From Chryseobacterium sp. 18061 (GTDB lineage: Bacteria > Pseudomonadota > Gammaproteobacteria > Enterobacterales > Enterobacteriaceae): DNA of 64,000 nucleotides. How positions within the stretch are numbered: position 1 is the stretch's first letter; each line of letters starts with the position of its first letter. Where the stretch lies: positions 310,001 through 374,000 of the forward strand of contig CACSKA010000004.1 in the NCBI GenBank assembly GCA_902706205.1, read 5' to 3'. The notes below the pieces were generated by a model that was not told the origin of the DNA, made no database searches, and was given only the letters and a program-made list of their open reading frames with translations. Both the position numbers and the translations under genes were made by a program. This document shows, piece after piece, positions 36,386 through 47,917 of the stretch.

Positions 36386-38572
36386 ATGTCCGATCGTATT
36401 GAGAAAGACGTGATTAATGCTCTTATTGCTGGCCATTTTGCGGATCCGTTTTCCGTGCTTGGCATGCATTGGACCGATGCGGGACTGGAAGTCCGTGCTC
36501 TGTTACCTGACGCCACCGAGGTGTGGGTCGTCGAACCGAAAACCGGACGCAAGATAGGGCAGCTCGACTGCCTTGATTCGCGAGGTTTCTTCTGCGGCGT
36601 CATGCCGCGCCGTAAAAACATCTTCCGCTATCAGCTGGCTGTGCTTTGGCACGGGCAGCAAAATCTCATTGATGACCCGTACAGTTTCGGCCCGCTGTTG
36701 CAAGAGATGGACGCCTGGCTGCTATCTGAAGGTACGCACCTGCGGCCCTACGAAACATTGGGGGCGCATGCCGCGACAATGGACGGCATAACCGGCACGC
36801 GTTTTTCCGTCTGGGCACCGAATGCACGCCGCGTGTCGGTGGTCGGACAGTTCAACTACTGGGATGGTCGCCGCCATCCGATGCGCCTGCGGGCGGAGTC
36901 GGGCATTTGGGAGCTATTCATTCCCGGGGCGCATAACGGTCAGCTGTATAAATTCGAAATGATCGATGCCCACGGCGAGCTGCGGATCAAAGCCGACCCG
37001 TACGCCTTCGAAGCGCAAATGCGTCCGGAAACGGCGTCGCTGATTTGCGGGCTGCCAGAAAAAATCGAGCAGCCGGAATCCCGGCGGAATGCGAATAATT
37101 TTGATGCGCCGATTGCCATTTATGAGGTGCATCTCGGTTCCTGGCGTCGTCACACGGACAACAACTTCTGGCTGAGCTACCGCGAGCTGGCGGATCAGTT
37201 GGTGCCATACGCCAAATGGATGGGCTTTACCCATCTGGAACTGTTACCGATTAACGAGCATCCGTTCGATGGTAGCTGGGGTTATCAGCCCACCGGGTTG
37301 TATGCGCCCACACGTCGATTCGGCACGCGGGAAGATTTCCGCTATTTCATCAATGCGGCGCACAACGCCGGGCTCAACGTCATTCTCGACTGGGTGCCGG
37401 GCCATTTCCCATCCGATGATTTTGCGCTGGCGAAATTTGACGGCACCGAGTTGTACGAGCACAGCGATCCGCGCGAAGGCTACCATCAGGACTGGAATAC
37501 CCTGATTTACAACTATGGCCGTCGAGAAGTGCAGAATTTCCTGGTCGGCAACGCGCTGTACTGGATTGAGCGTTTCGGCATTGATGCCCTGCGCGTGGAC
37601 GCCGTCGCCTCGATGATCTATCGCGACTACAGCCGAAAAGCGGGCGAATGGGTGCCGAACGAACACGGCGGGCGCGAAAACCTCGAAGCCATTGAATTCT
37701 TGCGCAGCACCAACCGCATTCTGGGTGAACAGGTGCCGGGTGCGGTGAGCATGGCAGAAGAGTCCACCGACTTTGCGGGCGTCTCACGTCCACCGGACAT
37801 GGGCGGGCTGGGCTTCTGGTACAAATGGAACCTGGGCTGGATGCACGACACCCTCGACTACATGAAGCTCGACCCGGTGTACCGCAAACATCATCATGAC
37901 AAACTGACCTTCGGCATGTTGTACAACGGCACCGAAAACTTCGTGCTGCCGCTGTCGCACGACGAAGTGGTCCACGGCAAAAAATCGATTCTTGACCGCA
38001 TGCCGGGCGACGCGTGGCAGAGGTTCGCCAATCTGCGCGCCTACTACGGCTGGCTGTACGCTTTTCCGGGCAAAAAGCTGCTATTTATGGGCAATGAGTT
38101 TGCGCAGGGGCGCGAATGGAATCACGACGCCAGTCTTGACTGGCATCTGCTGAGCGGCGATGACAACTGGCACCACGGCGTGCAGCGGCTGGTGCGTGAC
38201 CTGAACCTGACTTATCGCCATCACAAGGCGATGCATGAACTGGATTACGAGAGTTACGGTTTTGAATGGCTGGTGGTGGACGATCACGAGCGCTCGGTGT
38301 TTGTGTTCGTGCGCCGTGACCGACAGGGCAACGAAATCATTGTGGCCAGCAACTTCACCCCGGTTCCGCGCCACGAATACCGGTTTGGTATCAACCAGCC
38401 TGGGCGCTGGTGCGAAGTGATGAACACCGATTCTATGCATTATCACGGCAGCAATGCGGGAAATGCGGGCGGTGTTCATAGCGATGAGATTGCCAGCCAT
38501 AACCGTCAGCACTCGCTGTCACTGACGCTGCCGCCGCTGTCAACCATCTGGCTGGTGCGGGAGGGGGAATGA
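36386..38572 (+). CDS. glgB: 1,4-alpha-glucan branching enzyme GlgB
   Basis: Forms the alpha-1,6 branches of glycogen by cutting alpha-1,4 chains and re-attaching them. I use the ATG at 36386 ([10 protein letters not shown]), eight bases after CAGG, not the in-frame ATG at 36377 that touches it; this gives 728 residues as in E. coli. Two N-terminal carbohydrate-binding modules (to about residue 225) precede a GH13 barrel. The catalytic residues are in [12 protein letters not shown] (D405), MAEEST (E458) and [14 protein letters not shown] (D526). It leads the glgBXCAP cluster and overlaps glgX by four bases. Confidence 0.98.
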   Translation: MSDRIEKDVINALIAGHFADPFSVLGMHWTDAGLEVRALLPDATEVWVVEPKTGRKIGQLDCLDSRGFFCGVMPRRKNIFRYQLAVLWHGQQNLIDDPYSFGPLLQEMDAWLLSEGTHLRPYETLGAHAATMDGITGTRFSVWAPNARRVSVVGQFNYWDGRRHPMRLRAESGIWELFIPGAHNGQLYKFEMIDAHGELRIKADPYAFEAQMRPETASLICGLPEKIEQPESRRNANNFDAPIAIYEVHLGSWRRHTDNNFWLSYRELADQLVPYAKWMGFTHLELLPINEHPFDGSWGYQPTGLYAPTRRFGTREDFRYFINAAHNAGLNVILDWVPGHFPSDDFALAKFDGTELYEHSDPREGYHQDWNTLIYNYGRREVQNFLVGNALYWIERFGIDALRVDAVASMIYRDYSRKAGEWVPNEHGGRENLEAIEFLRSTNRILGEQVPGAVSMAEESTDFAGVSRPPDMGGLGFWYKWNLGWMHDTLDYMKLDPVYRKHHHDKLTFGMLYNGTENFVLPLSHDEVVHGKKSILDRMPGDAWQRFANLRAYYGWLYAFPGKKLLFMGNEFAQGREWNHDASLDWHLLSGDDNWHHGVQRLVRDLNLTYRHHKAMHELDYESYGFEWLVVDDHERSVFVFVRRDRQGNEIIVASNFTPVPRHEYRFGINQPGRWCEVMNTDSMHYHGSNAGNAGGVHSDEIASHNRQHSLSLTLPPLSTIWLVREGE

Positions 38573-40557
38573 CTAAACTCACGGCGGGGAAACCGGCGCC
38601 GCTTGGCGCAAGTTACGACGGCAAAGGCGTGAACTTCACACTTTTCTCCGCGCATGCACAGCGGGTTGAGCTCTGTGTATTTGATGAGGACGGCAACGAA
38701 CGGCGTGAGGATTTACCGGGCCGTGATGGCGACGTGTGGCACGGTTATCTGGCCGATGTACGTCCGGGGCTGCGTTATGGTTTCCGCGTTCACGGGCCGT
38801 GGGAGCCGTTGCAGGGGCATCGTTTTAACCCGGCGAAGCTGCTGCTGGATCCGTGCGCGCATCGCGTTGATGGCGAAGCCACGGACGATCCGCTGTTACA
38901 TGGTGGACACGACAGCCCGGACAGCAGAGACAGCGCCGTGGTTGCGCCGCGATCGGTGGTGGTGGATTTGCATTACGAATGGGGCAAAGACGCTTTCCCG
39001 CGCACGCCGTGGGGCAAAACCGTTATCTACGAAGCGCACGTCAAAGGGCTGACGTATTTACATCCCGGTATTCCAAAAGAACTGGCCGGAACCTACGGCG
39101 CGCTCGCTCATCCGCTGATGATTGCCTACTTCAAAAAGCTCGGTATTACTGCGCTGGAGCTGCTGCCGGTGGCGCATTTCGCCAGTGAGCCGCGTCTGCA
39201 ACGGCTGGGGCTGTCTAATTACTGGGGCTATAACCCGTTAGCAATGTTTGCCGTTGACCCGCGCTATGCGAGGTCGGCGAAGAACGCACTAAACGAGTTT
39301 CGTGATGCGGTTAAAGCGCTACACGCTGCGGGCATTGAGGTGATTCTCGATATTGTGCTGAACCATAGCGCGGAGATCGATCTCGACGGCCCGACCTTCT
39401 CCCTGCGCGGAATCGACAACCGTAGCTATTATTGGATAAGGGACGATGGCGATTACCACAACTGGACCGGCTGCGGAAACACCCTGAATCTTAGCACGCC
39501 GGGCTCGGTGGAATATGCGCGTCAGTGCCTGCGTTTTTGGGTCGATGAGTGTCACGTCGACGGTTTCCGTTTCGATCTCGCCTCGGTAATGGGCAGAACG
39601 CCCGAATTTCGACAGGATGCGCCGCTGTTCGAGGCGATTAAAAATGATCCCCATTTGAGCGTGGTGAAGCTGATTGCTGAGCCGTGGGATATCGGTGACG
39701 GTGGTTATCAGGTGGGCAACTTCCCACCGCTGTTTGCCGAATGGAACGATCATTTCCGAGATGCGGCCCGGCGCTTTTGGTTACAACAAAGCCTGCCGCT
39801 TGGCGAGTTCGCCAGCCGCTTTGCCGCCTCCAGCGACGTGTTCCAGCGTAATGGTCGTTTACCGTCCGCCTCGGTCAACCTGGTAACGGCGCATGACGGT
39901 TTCACCCTGCGCGACTGCGTCTGTTTCAATCAGAAACACAATGAGGCAAACGGAGAAGAAAACCGCGACGGGACCAACAATAACCATAGCTTTAACCATG
40001 GTATAGAAGGGTTAGACGGCAGTCTCGATGTGATTGAGCGGCGACGCGCCAGCGTCCATGCCCTGATGGCCTCACTGCTCTTATCACAAGGGACACCGAT
40101 GATACTGGCCGGCGATGAGCACGGTCATAGCCAGCACGGTAACAACAACGCGTACTGTCAGGACAACGCCTTAACCTGGCTCGACTGGGAAAAGGCTAAC
40201 GCTGGCATGACGAAATTCACGGCTGCACTCATTCACCTGCGTCAGAAAATCCCGGCGCTGACCGACGATCGTTGGTGGCAGGAGGGCGATGGTAGCGTTT
40301 GCTGGCTTAACAAGGACGCGCAGCCGCTGAGTGCGGATGAGTGGCAACACGGTATTACGCGGATACAAATCCTGCTTTCGGAAAACTGGCTGATTACGCT
40401 CAACGCATCGCAGGACGTTGCAGATATTGTATTACCGACAGGGGAATGGCGCGCCATTCCTCCATTCGCCGGAGAGGATAATCCGGTCATCCTGGCTGTC
40501 TGGCATGGGCCCGCGCACGGAGTGTGCGTATTCGAAAAGGTCCGCTCGGACGTGTAG
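38569..40557 (+). CDS. glgX: Glycogen debranching enzyme GlgX
   Basis: Isoamylase-type enzyme that removes the short maltotetraose stubs left when GlgP trims glycogen branches. At 662 residues it is slightly longer than E. coli GlgX (657). A CBM48 domain (about residues 8-120) precedes the GH13 barrel, with [15 protein letters not shown] (nucleophile Asp), [10 protein letters not shown] (acid/base Glu) and [13 protein letters not shown] (third Asp). The start codon overlaps the glgB stop (ATGA). Its 3' end contains the CsrA-type hairpin of the glgC leader. Confidence 0.97.
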   Translation: MTKLTAGKPAPLGASYDGKGVNFTLFSAHAQRVELCVFDEDGNERREDLPGRDGDVWHGYLADVRPGLRYGFRVHGPWEPLQGHRFNPAKLLLDPCAHRVDGEATDDPLLHGGHDSPDSRDSAVVAPRSVVVDLHYEWGKDAFPRTPWGKTVIYEAHVKGLTYLHPGIPKELAGTYGALAHPLMIAYFKKLGITALELLPVAHFASEPRLQRLGLSNYWGYNPLAMFAVDPRYARSAKNALNEFRDAVKALHAAGIEVILDIVLNHSAEIDLDGPTFSLRGIDNRSYYWIRDDGDYHNWTGCGNTLNLSTPGSVEYARQCLRFWVDECHVDGFRFDLASVMGRTPEFRQDAPLFEAIKNDPHLSVVKLIAEPWDIGDGGYQVGNFPPLFAEWNDHFRDAARRFWLQQSLPLGEFASRFAASSDVFQRNGRLPSASVNLVTAHDGFTLRDCVCFNQKHNEANGEENRDGTNNNHSFNHGIEGLDGSLDVIERRRASVHALMASLLLSQGTPMILAGDEHGHSQHGNNNAYCQDNALTWLDWEKANAGMTKFTAALIHLRQKIPALTDDRWWQEGDGSVCWLNKDAQPLSADEWQHGITRIQILLSENWLITLNASQDVADIVLPTGEWRAIPPFAGEDNPVILAVWHGPAHGVCVFEKVRSDV

Positions 40558-40572
40558 CGAGCGAGAAAAGGA
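40514..40572 (+). promoter_or_regulatory. CsrA-binding sites in the glgC leader
   Basis: CGCAC (40514-40518), loop GGAGT, GTGCG (40524-40528) is a hairpin with GGA exposed in its loop. This is the structure of the high-affinity CsrA site of E. coli glgC. A second GGA (40570-40572) lies in the glgC ribosome-binding site AAAGGAG. A CsrA dimer bridging the two would block glgC translation. The first site is inside the glgX coding end. Confidence 0.7.
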
Positions 40573-40579
40573 GTTAATC

Positions 40580-41863
40580 ATGGTTAGACTTGAAAATTAC
40601 GATCCTCTGATGTTAGCGCGTCAATTACCGATCAAATCGGTGGCGCTGATCCTCGCCGGTGGGCGCGGAACCCGACTCAAAGACCTGACGACGACCCGCG
40701 CCAAACCGGCGGTGCACTTCGGCGGTAAGTTCCGCATCATCGACTTCGCCCTCTCTAACTGTATTAACTCAGGTATTCGCCGCATCGGCGTGATTACCCA
40801 ATACCAGTCGCACACGCTGGTGCAGCACATTCAGCGCGGCTGGTCGTTTTTCAGCGAAGAAATGAACGAGTTTGTCGATCTACTTCCTGCTCAACAGCGC
40901 GTCAGCGGTGAAAACTGGTATCGCGGTACGGCAGATGCGGTCACCCAAAACCTCGACGTCATACGCCGCTATAAAGCCGAATACATCGTCATCCTCGCGG
41001 GTGACCATATCTACAAGCAGGACTACTCGCGGATGCTCATCGACCATGTCGAAAAAGGCGCACGTTGCACCGTGGGCTGCATGCCGGTGCCTGTTGTTGA
41101 GGCAACAGCGTTTGGCGTGATGGCGGTGGATAACGAAGACAAAATTATCGACTTCGTTGAAAAACCCGCTAAACCGCCGACCATGCCGGGTGATGACACC
41201 AAAGCTCTCGCCAGCATGGGCATCTATATCTTTGATGCTGATTACCTTTATGAGCTTCTGGAAGACGACGATAAAGACGCCAACTCCAGCCATGACTTCG
41301 GCAAAGATATCATCCCGAAAATCGTCAAAGTTGGCATGGCATATGCACATCCTTTCCCGTTGTCATGCGTGCAGTCAGACCCGGATGCCGAACCGTACTG
41401 GCGCGATGTAGGCACCTTGGAAGCGTACTGGAAAGCTAACCTCGACCTTGCGTCGGTGACGCCTGAACTCGATATGTACGATCAGAACTGGCCGATTCGC
41501 ACTCATATGGAATCTCTGCCGCCAGCGAAATTCGTGCAGGACCGTTCCGGCAGTCACGGAATGACGCTGAACTCGCTGGTATCGGGCGGTTGCATTATCT
41601 CTGGTTCGGTGGTGGTGCAGTCGGTGCTGTTCCCACGCGTTCGGATCAACTCGTTTTGTAATATTGATTCGGCAGTGTTATTGCCGGATGTCTGGGTCGG
41701 GCGCTCGTGTCGTCTGCGCCGCTGCGTTATCGATCGTGCCTGCGTGATACCCGAAGGTCTGGTCATTGGAGAGAATGCGGAAGAAGACGCTCGTCGTTTC
41801 TACCGTTCCGAGGAAGGTATTGTGCTGGTCACGCGTGAAATGCTGCGCAAATTGCAGGGCTGA
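40580..41863 (+). CDS. glgC: Glucose-1-phosphate adenylyltransferase GlgC
   Basis: Makes ADP-glucose from glucose-1-phosphate and ATP, the committed and allosterically controlled step of glycogen synthesis. The start at 40580 ([16 protein letters not shown]) with AAAGGAG before it gives 427 residues (431 in E. coli, which ends slightly later); an open frame back into glgX is not coding. Seen: [16 protein letters not shown] with the pyrophosphorylase loop, [40 protein letters not shown], and the C-terminal left-handed beta-helix ([17 protein letters not shown]) involved in regulation by fructose-1,6-bisphosphate and AMP. Confidence 0.97.
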   Translation: MVRLENYDPLMLARQLPIKSVALILAGGRGTRLKDLTTTRAKPAVHFGGKFRIIDFALSNCINSGIRRIGVITQYQSHTLVQHIQRGWSFFSEEMNEFVDLLPAQQRVSGENWYRGTADAVTQNLDVIRRYKAEYIVILAGDHIYKQDYSRMLIDHVEKGARCTVGCMPVPVVEATAFGVMAVDNEDKIIDFVEKPAKPPTMPGDDTKALASMGIYIFDADYLYELLEDDDKDANSSHDFGKDIIPKIVKVGMAYAHPFPLSCVQSDPDAEPYWRDVGTLEAYWKANLDLASVTPELDMYDQNWPIRTHMESLPPAKFVQDRSGSHGMTLNSLVSGGCIISGSVVVQSVLFPRVRINSFCNIDSAVLLPDVWVGRSCRLRRCVIDRACVIPEGLVIGENAEEDARRFYRSEEGIVLVTREMLRKLQG

Positions 41864-41874
41864 CAGGAGCGATA

Positions 41875-43308
41875 ATGCAGGTTTTACATGTATGTTCAGA
41901 GATGTTCCCACTGTTGAAAACCGGTGGTCTGGCGGATGTGATTGGCGCGTTACCGGCGGCCCAAATTGCTGATGGCGTGGATACGCGCGTTTTGCTACCA
42001 GCCTTTCCGGATCTTCTGCGTGGCGTGACGGACGCCCAGGTGGTGGCGCGTCGCGATACCTTTGCCGGACCGATTTCGCTGTTGTTCGGCCACTATAAGG
42101 GGGTGGGCGTCTATCTGATTGACGCCCCGCACCTTTACGCACGTCCGGGGAGTCCGTACCACGACACCAACCAGTTTGCTTACACCGACAACGTGCTGCG
42201 CTTTGCGCTGCTTGGGTGGGTGGGCTGCGAAATGGCCTGCGGGCTGGACCCGTTCTGGCGAGCGGAAATTGTCCATGCGCATGACTGGCATGCGGGGCTG
42301 GCTCCGGCATATCTTGCTGCGCGGGGCCATCCAGCAAAGTCCGTCTTTACGGTGCACAACCTGGCCTACCAGGGGATGTTCTACGCGCATCATATGAATG
42401 AAATTGACCTGCCGTGGTCGTTCTACAACATGCACGGTCTGGAGTTTAACGGCCAGATTTCGTTCCTGAAAGCCGGGCTGTTCTATGCCGATCACATCAC
42501 GGCGGTGAGCCCGACCTACGCGCGTGAAATTACCGAGCCGCAGTTTGCTTACGGTATGGAAGGGCTGCTGCGTCAACGTCATCAGGAAGGGCGGCTGTCC
42601 GGCATTCTGAACGGCGTCGACCCGGAAATATGGAGCCCGGAAAACGACTTGCTGCTGACGGCGCGTTACAACCGCGATCAGCTCGAGGACAAAGCAGAGA
42701 ACAAGCGCCAACTGCAAATTGCGATGGGGCTGAAAGTGAATGACAAGGTGCCGCTGTTTGCGGTGGTCAGTCGCCTGACCAGTCAGAAAGGGCTGGATTT
42801 GGTGCTGGAAGCGCTGCCGGGCTTGCTCGAGCAGGGTGGCCAACTGGCGCTGCTGGGCGCGGGCGATCCGGTACTGCAGGAAGGTTTCCTCGCCGCCGCT
42901 GCCGAGCATCCGGGGCAGGTGGGCGTACAGATTGGTTATCACGAAGCGTTCTCGCACCGCATTATGGGTGGGGCGGATGTGATTCTGGTGCCGAGCCGCT
43001 TTGAGCCCTGCGGGCTAACGCAGCTTTATGGCCTGAAATACGGCACGCTACCGTTGGTCAGACGCACCGGGGGCCTGGCAGACACCGTGTCCGACAGCTC
43101 GCTGGAAAATCTGGCGGACGGTATCGCCAGTGGTTTCGTCTTTGAAGACAGTAATGCCTGGTCGCTGCTAAGGGCTATCCGGCGTGCTTTCGTGTTGTGG
43201 TCGCGCCCTTCGCTCTGGCGGTACGTTCAGCGTCAGGCGATGAATATGGATTTTAGCTGGCAAGTCGCGGCGACCTCTTACCGCGAGCTTTATCAACGCT
43301 TGATGTAA
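41875..43308 (+). CDS. glgA: Glycogen synthase GlgA (ADP-glucose)
   Basis: Extends alpha-1,4 glucan chains using ADP-glucose from GlgC. The 477 residues equal E. coli GlgA. The GT5 signature KTGGLADV (K15 contacts ADP-glucose) is at the N-terminus; [20 protein letters not shown] and the C-terminal [20 protein letters not shown] with the glutamate of the retaining mechanism are clear. It starts 11 bases after glgC and is followed 17 bases on by glgP. Confidence 0.98.
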   Translation: MQVLHVCSEMFPLLKTGGLADVIGALPAAQIADGVDTRVLLPAFPDLLRGVTDAQVVARRDTFAGPISLLFGHYKGVGVYLIDAPHLYARPGSPYHDTNQFAYTDNVLRFALLGWVGCEMACGLDPFWRAEIVHAHDWHAGLAPAYLAARGHPAKSVFTVHNLAYQGMFYAHHMNEIDLPWSFYNMHGLEFNGQISFLKAGLFYADHITAVSPTYAREITEPQFAYGMEGLLRQRHQEGRLSGILNGVDPEIWSPENDLLLTARYNRDQLEDKAENKRQLQIAMGLKVNDKVPLFAVVSRLTSQKGLDLVLEALPGLLEQGGQLALLGAGDPVLQEGFLAAAAEHPGQVGVQIGYHEAFSHRIMGGADVILVPSRFEPCGLTQLYGLKYGTLPLVRRTGGLADTVSDSSLENLADGIASGFVFEDSNAWSLLRAIRRAFVLWSRPSLWRYVQRQAMNMDFSWQVAATSYRELYQRLM

Positions 43309-43325
43309 TCACAGGAACCACCGCT

Positions 43326-45773
43326 ATGAATGCACCGATTTCCTATGCTTCCCCCACACTCAGCGTTGAGGCACTGAAACATTCGATTGCCTATAAGCTG
43401 ATGTTTATCGTCGGGAAAGATCCGGCCATCGCCAATAAACATGAATGGTTGAACGCCACGCTGTTTGCCGTGCGTGACCGCCTCGTCGAACGCTGGCTAC
43501 GCTCCAACCGCGCGCAGCTTTCCCAGGAAGTGAAGCAGGTTTACTACCTGTCGATGGAATTTTTGATTGGGCGCACCCTTTCCAATGCGCTGTTATCGCT
43601 TGGTCTTTACGACGACGTCAAAAACGCGCTGGAAGGGATGGGGCTTGACCTTGAAGAGCTGATTGGCGAAGAAAATGATCCCGGCCTCGGTAACGGTGGT
43701 CTTGGCCGACTGGCGGCCTGTTTCCTCGATTCGTTGGCAACGCTCGGCCTACCTGGCCGTGGCTACGGCATTCGCTATGATTACGGGATGTTCAAACAAA
43801 ACATCGTCGACGGGCGGCAAAAAGAGTCCCCGGACTACTGGCTGGAATACGGCAACCCGTGGGAATTTAAGCGCCACAACACCCGTTACACGGTGCGTTT
43901 CGGCGGCCGTATTCAGCAGGAAGGTAAAAAATCGCGCTGGGTCGAAACGGAAGAAATCCTCGCCGTCGCTTACGATCAAATTATTCCAGGTTATGACACT
44001 GACGCCACCAATACGCTGCGTTTGTGGAACGCGCAGGCCAGCAGCGAAATTAACCTCGGTAAATTCAACCAGGGCGACTACTTCGCAGCGGTGGAAGATA
44101 AAAACCATTCCGAGAACGTATCCCGTGTTTTGTACCCGGATGACTCCACCTATTCCGGGCGTGAGCTGCGTCTGCGACAGGAGTATTTCCTCGTCTCGGC
44201 AACTGTGCAGGACATTCTGAGCCGTCACTATCAGCTGCATAAAACGTACAGCAATCTGGCGGGCAAAATTGCGATTCACCTTAACGACACGCACCCGGTG
44301 CTGTCGATCCCCGAGCTGATGCGCCTGCTTATCGACGAACACAAATTCACGTGGGATGAAGCGTTCGAAATGACCTGTCAGGTCTTCTCTTACACCAACC
44401 ACACGCTGATGAGTGAAGCGCTGGAAACCTGGCCTGTGGATATGCTGGGCAAAATTCTGCCGCGCCATCTGCAGATCATCTTCGAAATTAACGACTACTT
44501 CCTGAAAACATTGCAGGAACAATATCCGAACGACACCGGCTTGCTGAGCCGCACTTCAATCATCGACGAATCCGATGGTCGCCGCGTGCGCATGGCGTGG
44601 CTGGCGGTGGTTATCAGCCACAAGGTCAATGGTGTGTCGGAGTTGCACTCCAACCTGATGGTGCAGTCGCTGTTTGCTGATTTCGCCAGCATTTTCCCGA
44701 TGCGCTTTACCAACGTTACCAACGGCGTCACGCCGCGGCGCTGGCTGGCGCTGGCGAACCCGCCGCTATCCGAAGTGCTGGATGCAAACATTGGGCGAAC
44801 CTGGCGCACCGATCTCAGTCAGCTCAGTGAGCTGGAACAGCATCTGGATTATCCGCTGGTGAATCAGGCTGTGCATCACGCCAAGCTTGAGAACAAAAAG
44901 CGGCTGGCGGAAGTTATCGCTCAGCAGCTGAACGTGGTGGTCAATCCTAAGGCATTGTTTGACGTACAGATTAAGCGCATTCACGAGTACAAGCGCCAGC
45001 TGATGAACGTGATGCATGTGATAACCCGCTACAACCGTATCAAGGCCGATCCGAGCGCAGAGTGGGTGCCTCGCGTGAATATCTTCGCAGGGAAGGCCGC
45101 TTCGGCGTATTACATGGCGAAGCACATCATTCATCTCATCAACGATGTGGCGAAGGTGATTAACAACGATCCGCAGATTGGCGACAAACTGAAAATCGTG
45201 TTTATCCCGAACTACAGCGTTAGCCTGGCGCAGGTGATCATCCCGGCGGCCGATCTTTCTGAACAGATTTCACTGGCCGGAACCGAGGCTTCGGGCACCA
45301 GTAACATGAAGTTTGCTCTCAACGGCGCACTGACCATCGGCACGCTGGACGGGGCCAACGTCGAAATGCTGGAGCATGTGGGGGCAGAGAATATCTTCAT
45401 CTTCGGCAATACCGCCGAAGAAGTCGAAGCGCTGCGCGCTAAAGGCTATAAGCCACGTGATTACTATGACAAAGACGAAGAGCTACATCAGGTGCTGACG
45501 CAAATCGCCACTGGATTGTTCAGCCCTGAAGAACCGGGGCGCTACCGTGACCTGGTGGATTCGCTGATTAACTTTGGTGACCACTATCAGGTGCTGGCGG
45601 ATTATCGCAGCTACGTTGACTGTCAGGACAGCGTGGATGAGCTGTATCGCAAGCCGGAAGAGTGGACCAACAAAGCGATGCGTAACATCGCCAACATGGG
45701 CTACTTCTCCTCCGACAGAACGATTAAGGAGTATGCGGAACACATCTGGCACATCGATCCGGTGCGCTTGTAA
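43326..45773 (+). CDS. glgP: Glycogen phosphorylase GlgP
   Basis: PLP enzyme releasing glucose-1-phosphate from glycogen outer chains; with GlgX it degrades the store. The 815 residues equal E. coli GlgP. N-terminal [13 protein letters not shown] and [20 protein letters not shown] bind the glucan and phosphate; the PLP lysine is K662 in [17 protein letters not shown]. It is the last gene of the glycogen cluster and is paralogous to malP in this same window, from which it differs by its longer N-terminus. A repeat hairpin separates it from glpD. Confidence 0.98.
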   Translation: MNAPISYASPTLSVEALKHSIAYKLMFIVGKDPAIANKHEWLNATLFAVRDRLVERWLRSNRAQLSQEVKQVYYLSMEFLIGRTLSNALLSLGLYDDVKNALEGMGLDLEELIGEENDPGLGNGGLGRLAACFLDSLATLGLPGRGYGIRYDYGMFKQNIVDGRQKESPDYWLEYGNPWEFKRHNTRYTVRFGGRIQQEGKKSRWVETEEILAVAYDQIIPGYDTDATNTLRLWNAQASSEINLGKFNQGDYFAAVEDKNHSENVSRVLYPDDSTYSGRELRLRQEYFLVSATVQDILSRHYQLHKTYSNLAGKIAIHLNDTHPVLSIPELMRLLIDEHKFTWDEAFEMTCQVFSYTNHTLMSEALETWPVDMLGKILPRHLQIIFEINDYFLKTLQEQYPNDTGLLSRTSIIDESDGRRVRMAWLAVVISHKVNGVSELHSNLMVQSLFADFASIFPMRFTNVTNGVTPRRWLALANPPLSEVLDANIGRTWRTDLSQLSELEQHLDYPLVNQAVHHAKLENKKRLAEVIAQQLNVVVNPKALFDVQIKRIHEYKRQLMNVMHVITRYNRIKADPSAEWVPRVNIFAGKAASAYYMAKHIIHLINDVAKVINNDPQIGDKLKIVFIPNYSVSLAQVIIPAADLSEQISLAGTEASGTSNMKFALNGALTIGTLDGANVEMLEHVGAENIFIFGNTAEEVEALRAKGYKPRDYYDKDEELHQVLTQIATGLFSPEEPGRYRDLVDSLINFGDHYQVLADYRSYVDCQDSVDELYRKPEEWTNKAMRNIANMGYFSSDRTIKEYAEHIWHIDPVRL

Positions 45774-45777
45774 CGTT

Positions 45778-45818
45778 CACTCTCACCCTCTCCCTAAGGG
45801 AAAGGGTGAGAGTGAGGG
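45778..45818. terminator. Long palindrome between glgP and glpD (repeat-family hairpin)
   Basis: CACTCTCACCCTCTCCCTAA meets GGGAAAGGGTGAGAGTGAGG, so the two halves fold into one stem with a TAA loop. This is a single copy of the CTCTCCC repeat family placed exactly between two convergent genes, and probably acts as a bidirectional 3'-end hairpin. Confidence 0.85.
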
Positions 45819-45846
45819 GAAATGTCAGAACGAAGGGAGTCGTTAC

Positions 45847-47355
45847 CTACGACGCTAACGACAGTTCAGGCTTTCCCGCGTGTTGTACCAACCACTGTGC
45901 GACACGAGATTGTTCTTCAGCATTGAGCCACATGCCCTGTTTGGTGCGGCGCCAGATGGCGTCGTCCAGACGGCGGACCCACTCGTGTTCCACCAGATAG
46001 CGCAGTTCAGCTTCGTAAAACTCATGCCCGAAATGCTCGCCTAAATCGGTAATCTCCTTTGCCTCGCCGAGGATCCACTCGCTGTTGCTGCCATAGGTGC
46101 GCGCGAAATGACGCGCCATCCCTTCACTGATAAACGGATAACGACGGCGAAGCTTCGCAGCGTAATCGTCCCGGTCATCGCCGATCTCACCCCCTGGCAG
46201 AGTGGAGCCTTTGGTCCACGCCGGGCCGATGCCTTTGTAGTACGGGGTCAGTTTTTCCAGCGCGTGCTCTGCCAGCTTACGATAGGTGGTCAGTTTTCCG
46301 CCGAACACGGACAGCAGCGGAGCCTGGCCATTCACATCATGAATATCGAGCGTGTAATCGCGGGTGATTGCCTGCGGAGAATCTGACTCATCATCGCAAA
46401 GCGGGCGCACGCCGGAATAGGTCCAGGCGATATCGTCCCGGCTGAGCTGCTTCTTAAAGTGCGCGTTGTACGCTTTCAGTAGATAGCTGATTTCGCTCTC
46501 TTCGATTTCAACGTTTTTCGGATCGCCTTTGTACTCCACGTCGGTGGTGCCGATGATGGAAAACTCGTCCATCCACGGGATCACAAACACGATGCGCTTA
46601 TCTTCGTTTTGCAGAATGTAGGCCTGCTTTTGGGTATGCACGCGCGGTACCACGATGTGGCTGCCTTTAATCAGGCGAATGCCGTACGGCGACGGGAGAT
46701 GCATTCCGTCATCAAAGAACTGTTTCACCCACGGGCCGGTGGCGTTCACCAGGCCGCGCGCGCGCCAGCTGAACGTCTCGCCGGTATCGATATCTTCCGC
46801 TTCGACAATCCACAGACCGTTTTCACGGCGCGCAGACGTGGCGCGGGTGCGGGTCAGCACTTCGCCGCCTTTCTTCACCACCATCTGGGCGTTGGCGAGC
46901 ACCAGCCGCGCATCGTCGACCCAGCAGTCGGAATATTCGAAACCGCGCACGATTTCTGGCTTTAACACCGATTCTGCGCCAAAACGCAATCCGGTTGAGC
47001 TCGGCAGACTAGTGCGTTTACCGAGATGATCGTACATGAACAGGCCGATACGGATCATCCACGCCGGACGCAGGTGCGGACGGTGCGGTAAACGAAAACG
47101 CATTGGGAAGGCGATGTGTGGGGCCATTTTCAGCAGCACTTCACGTTCGGCCAGCGCTTCGCTCACTAGGCGGAATTCGTAGTGTTCCAGGTAGCGCAGC
47201 CCGCCATGGATCAATTTGGAGCTGGCGCTCGAGGTGGCACAGGCTAAATCCTGCGCTTCCAGCATCAGCACGGACAAACCTCGCCCTGCGGCGTCTGCCG
47301 CGATACCGGCACCGTTGATGCCACCGCCTATCACAATCAGATCTTTGGTTTCCAT
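45847..47355 (-). CDS. glpD: Aerobic glycerol-3-phosphate dehydrogenase GlpD
   Basis: FAD enzyme on the inner membrane that oxidises glycerol-3-phosphate to dihydroxyacetone phosphate and passes electrons to ubiquinone. The start at 47355 (METKDLIVIGGGINGAGIAA) gives 502 residues (501 in E. coli); the frame reaches 47388, through an operator. The FAD loop GGGINGAG is at 10-17; SSKLIHGGLRYLEHYEF and the C-terminal FGGKLTTYRKLAEHALE are conserved. It is divergent from glpEGR, with GlpR operators in front. The ugp system upstream in the window supplies the same substrate. Confidence 0.98.
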   Translation of the reverse strand: METKDLIVIGGGINGAGIAADAAGRGLSVLMLEAQDLACATSSASSKLIHGGLRYLEHYEFRLVSEALAEREVLLKMAPHIAFPMRFRLPHRPHLRPAWMIRIGLFMYDHLGKRTSLPSSTGLRFGAESVLKPEIVRGFEYSDCWVDDARLVLANAQMVVKKGGEVLTRTRATSARRENGLWIVEAEDIDTGETFSWRARGLVNATGPWVKQFFDDGMHLPSPYGIRLIKGSHIVVPRVHTQKQAYILQNEDKRIVFVIPWMDEFSIIGTTDVEYKGDPKNVEIEESEISYLLKAYNAHFKKQLSRDDIAWTYSGVRPLCDDESDSPQAITRDYTLDIHDVNGQAPLLSVFGGKLTTYRKLAEHALEKLTPYYKGIGPAWTKGSTLPGGEIGDDRDDYAAKLRRRYPFISEGMARHFARTYGSNSEWILGEAKEITDLGEHFGHEFYEAELRYLVEHEWVRRLDDAIWRRTKQGMWLNAEEQSRVAQWLVQHAGKPELSLAS

Positions 47356-47370
47356 GCTGCGCCCTCGTGC

Positions 47371-47408
47371 ACTTTCGTTAAAGTTCATTAATGTTCGTTA
47401 TCGCTCAT
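47371..47408 (-). promoter_or_regulatory. Tandem GlpR operators at glpD
   Basis: ATGTTCGTTATCGCTCAT (47391-47408) is a near-palindrome matching the GlpR consensus ATGTTCGATAACGAACAT, and ACTTTCGTTAAAGTTCAT (47371-47388) is a second, weaker copy immediately next to it. Both lie within 60 bases upstream of the glpD start, as for the two operators of E. coli glpD. Confidence 0.8.
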
Positions 47409-47546
47409 AATAGCAAACAAACGCGCACTTGGTAACATCAAAAAAACATTTCAGAGTGATGCATGTAACAAATTAGCGTTTCCCTGCCGTCACAAAGTAC
47501 ACTTGACGGTAAACTTCTCCTCCCGGAATGAATGAAAGAGAGCACC

Positions 47547-47873
47547 ATGGATCAATTTGAATGTATTAACGTAGAAGAAGCCCATCAGAAGCTGCATCAG
47601 GGACTGGCTGTGATGGTTGATATTCGCGATCCGCAGAGCTACGCGATGGGCCATACCCCGGGCGCGTTTCATCTGACCAACGACACGCTCGGCGCGTTTA
47701 TGCAGAATAACGATTTCGAAACATCGGTGATGGTGATGTGCTATCACGGCAACAGCAGCAAAGGTGCGGCGCAATATCTGCTGCAACAGGGCTTTGATCA
47801 GGTCTACAGCGTAGATGGCGGCTTTGATGCCTGGCACCGCCATTTTCCAGCGGAAGTGGCACACGGTAACTGA
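47547..47873 (+). CDS. glpE: Thiosulfate sulfurtransferase GlpE (rhodanese)
   Basis: Single-domain rhodanese that moves sulfur from thiosulfate to cyanide or, in vivo perhaps, to thioredoxin. The start at 47547 ([16 protein letters not shown]) gives 108 residues as in E. coli; five codons upstream in frame lack support. The active loop [10 protein letters not shown] carries the catalytic Cys65. It leads glpE-glpG-glpR; no direct metabolic link to glycerol-3-phosphate is known. Confidence 0.97.
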   Translation: MDQFECINVEEAHQKLHQGLAVMVDIRDPQSYAMGHTPGAFHLTNDTLGAFMQNNDFETSVMVMCYHGNSSKGAAQYLLQQGFDQVYSVDGGFDAWHRHFPAEVAHGN

Positions 47874-47917
47874 GCAGGTATACTGTCCTCTTTTGTGTGG
47901 AATAAGCGACGCCCCGT

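Noticed and set aside
40418..40579. Upstream extension of glgC into glgX
   Set aside because: The extra 54 codons run out of frame through the end of glgX; GlgC homologues begin at 40580.
41995..42957. 320-codon frame opposite glgA
   Set aside because: Shadow of glgA, rich in His, Arg and Gln, as typical for antisense frames of GC-rich genes.
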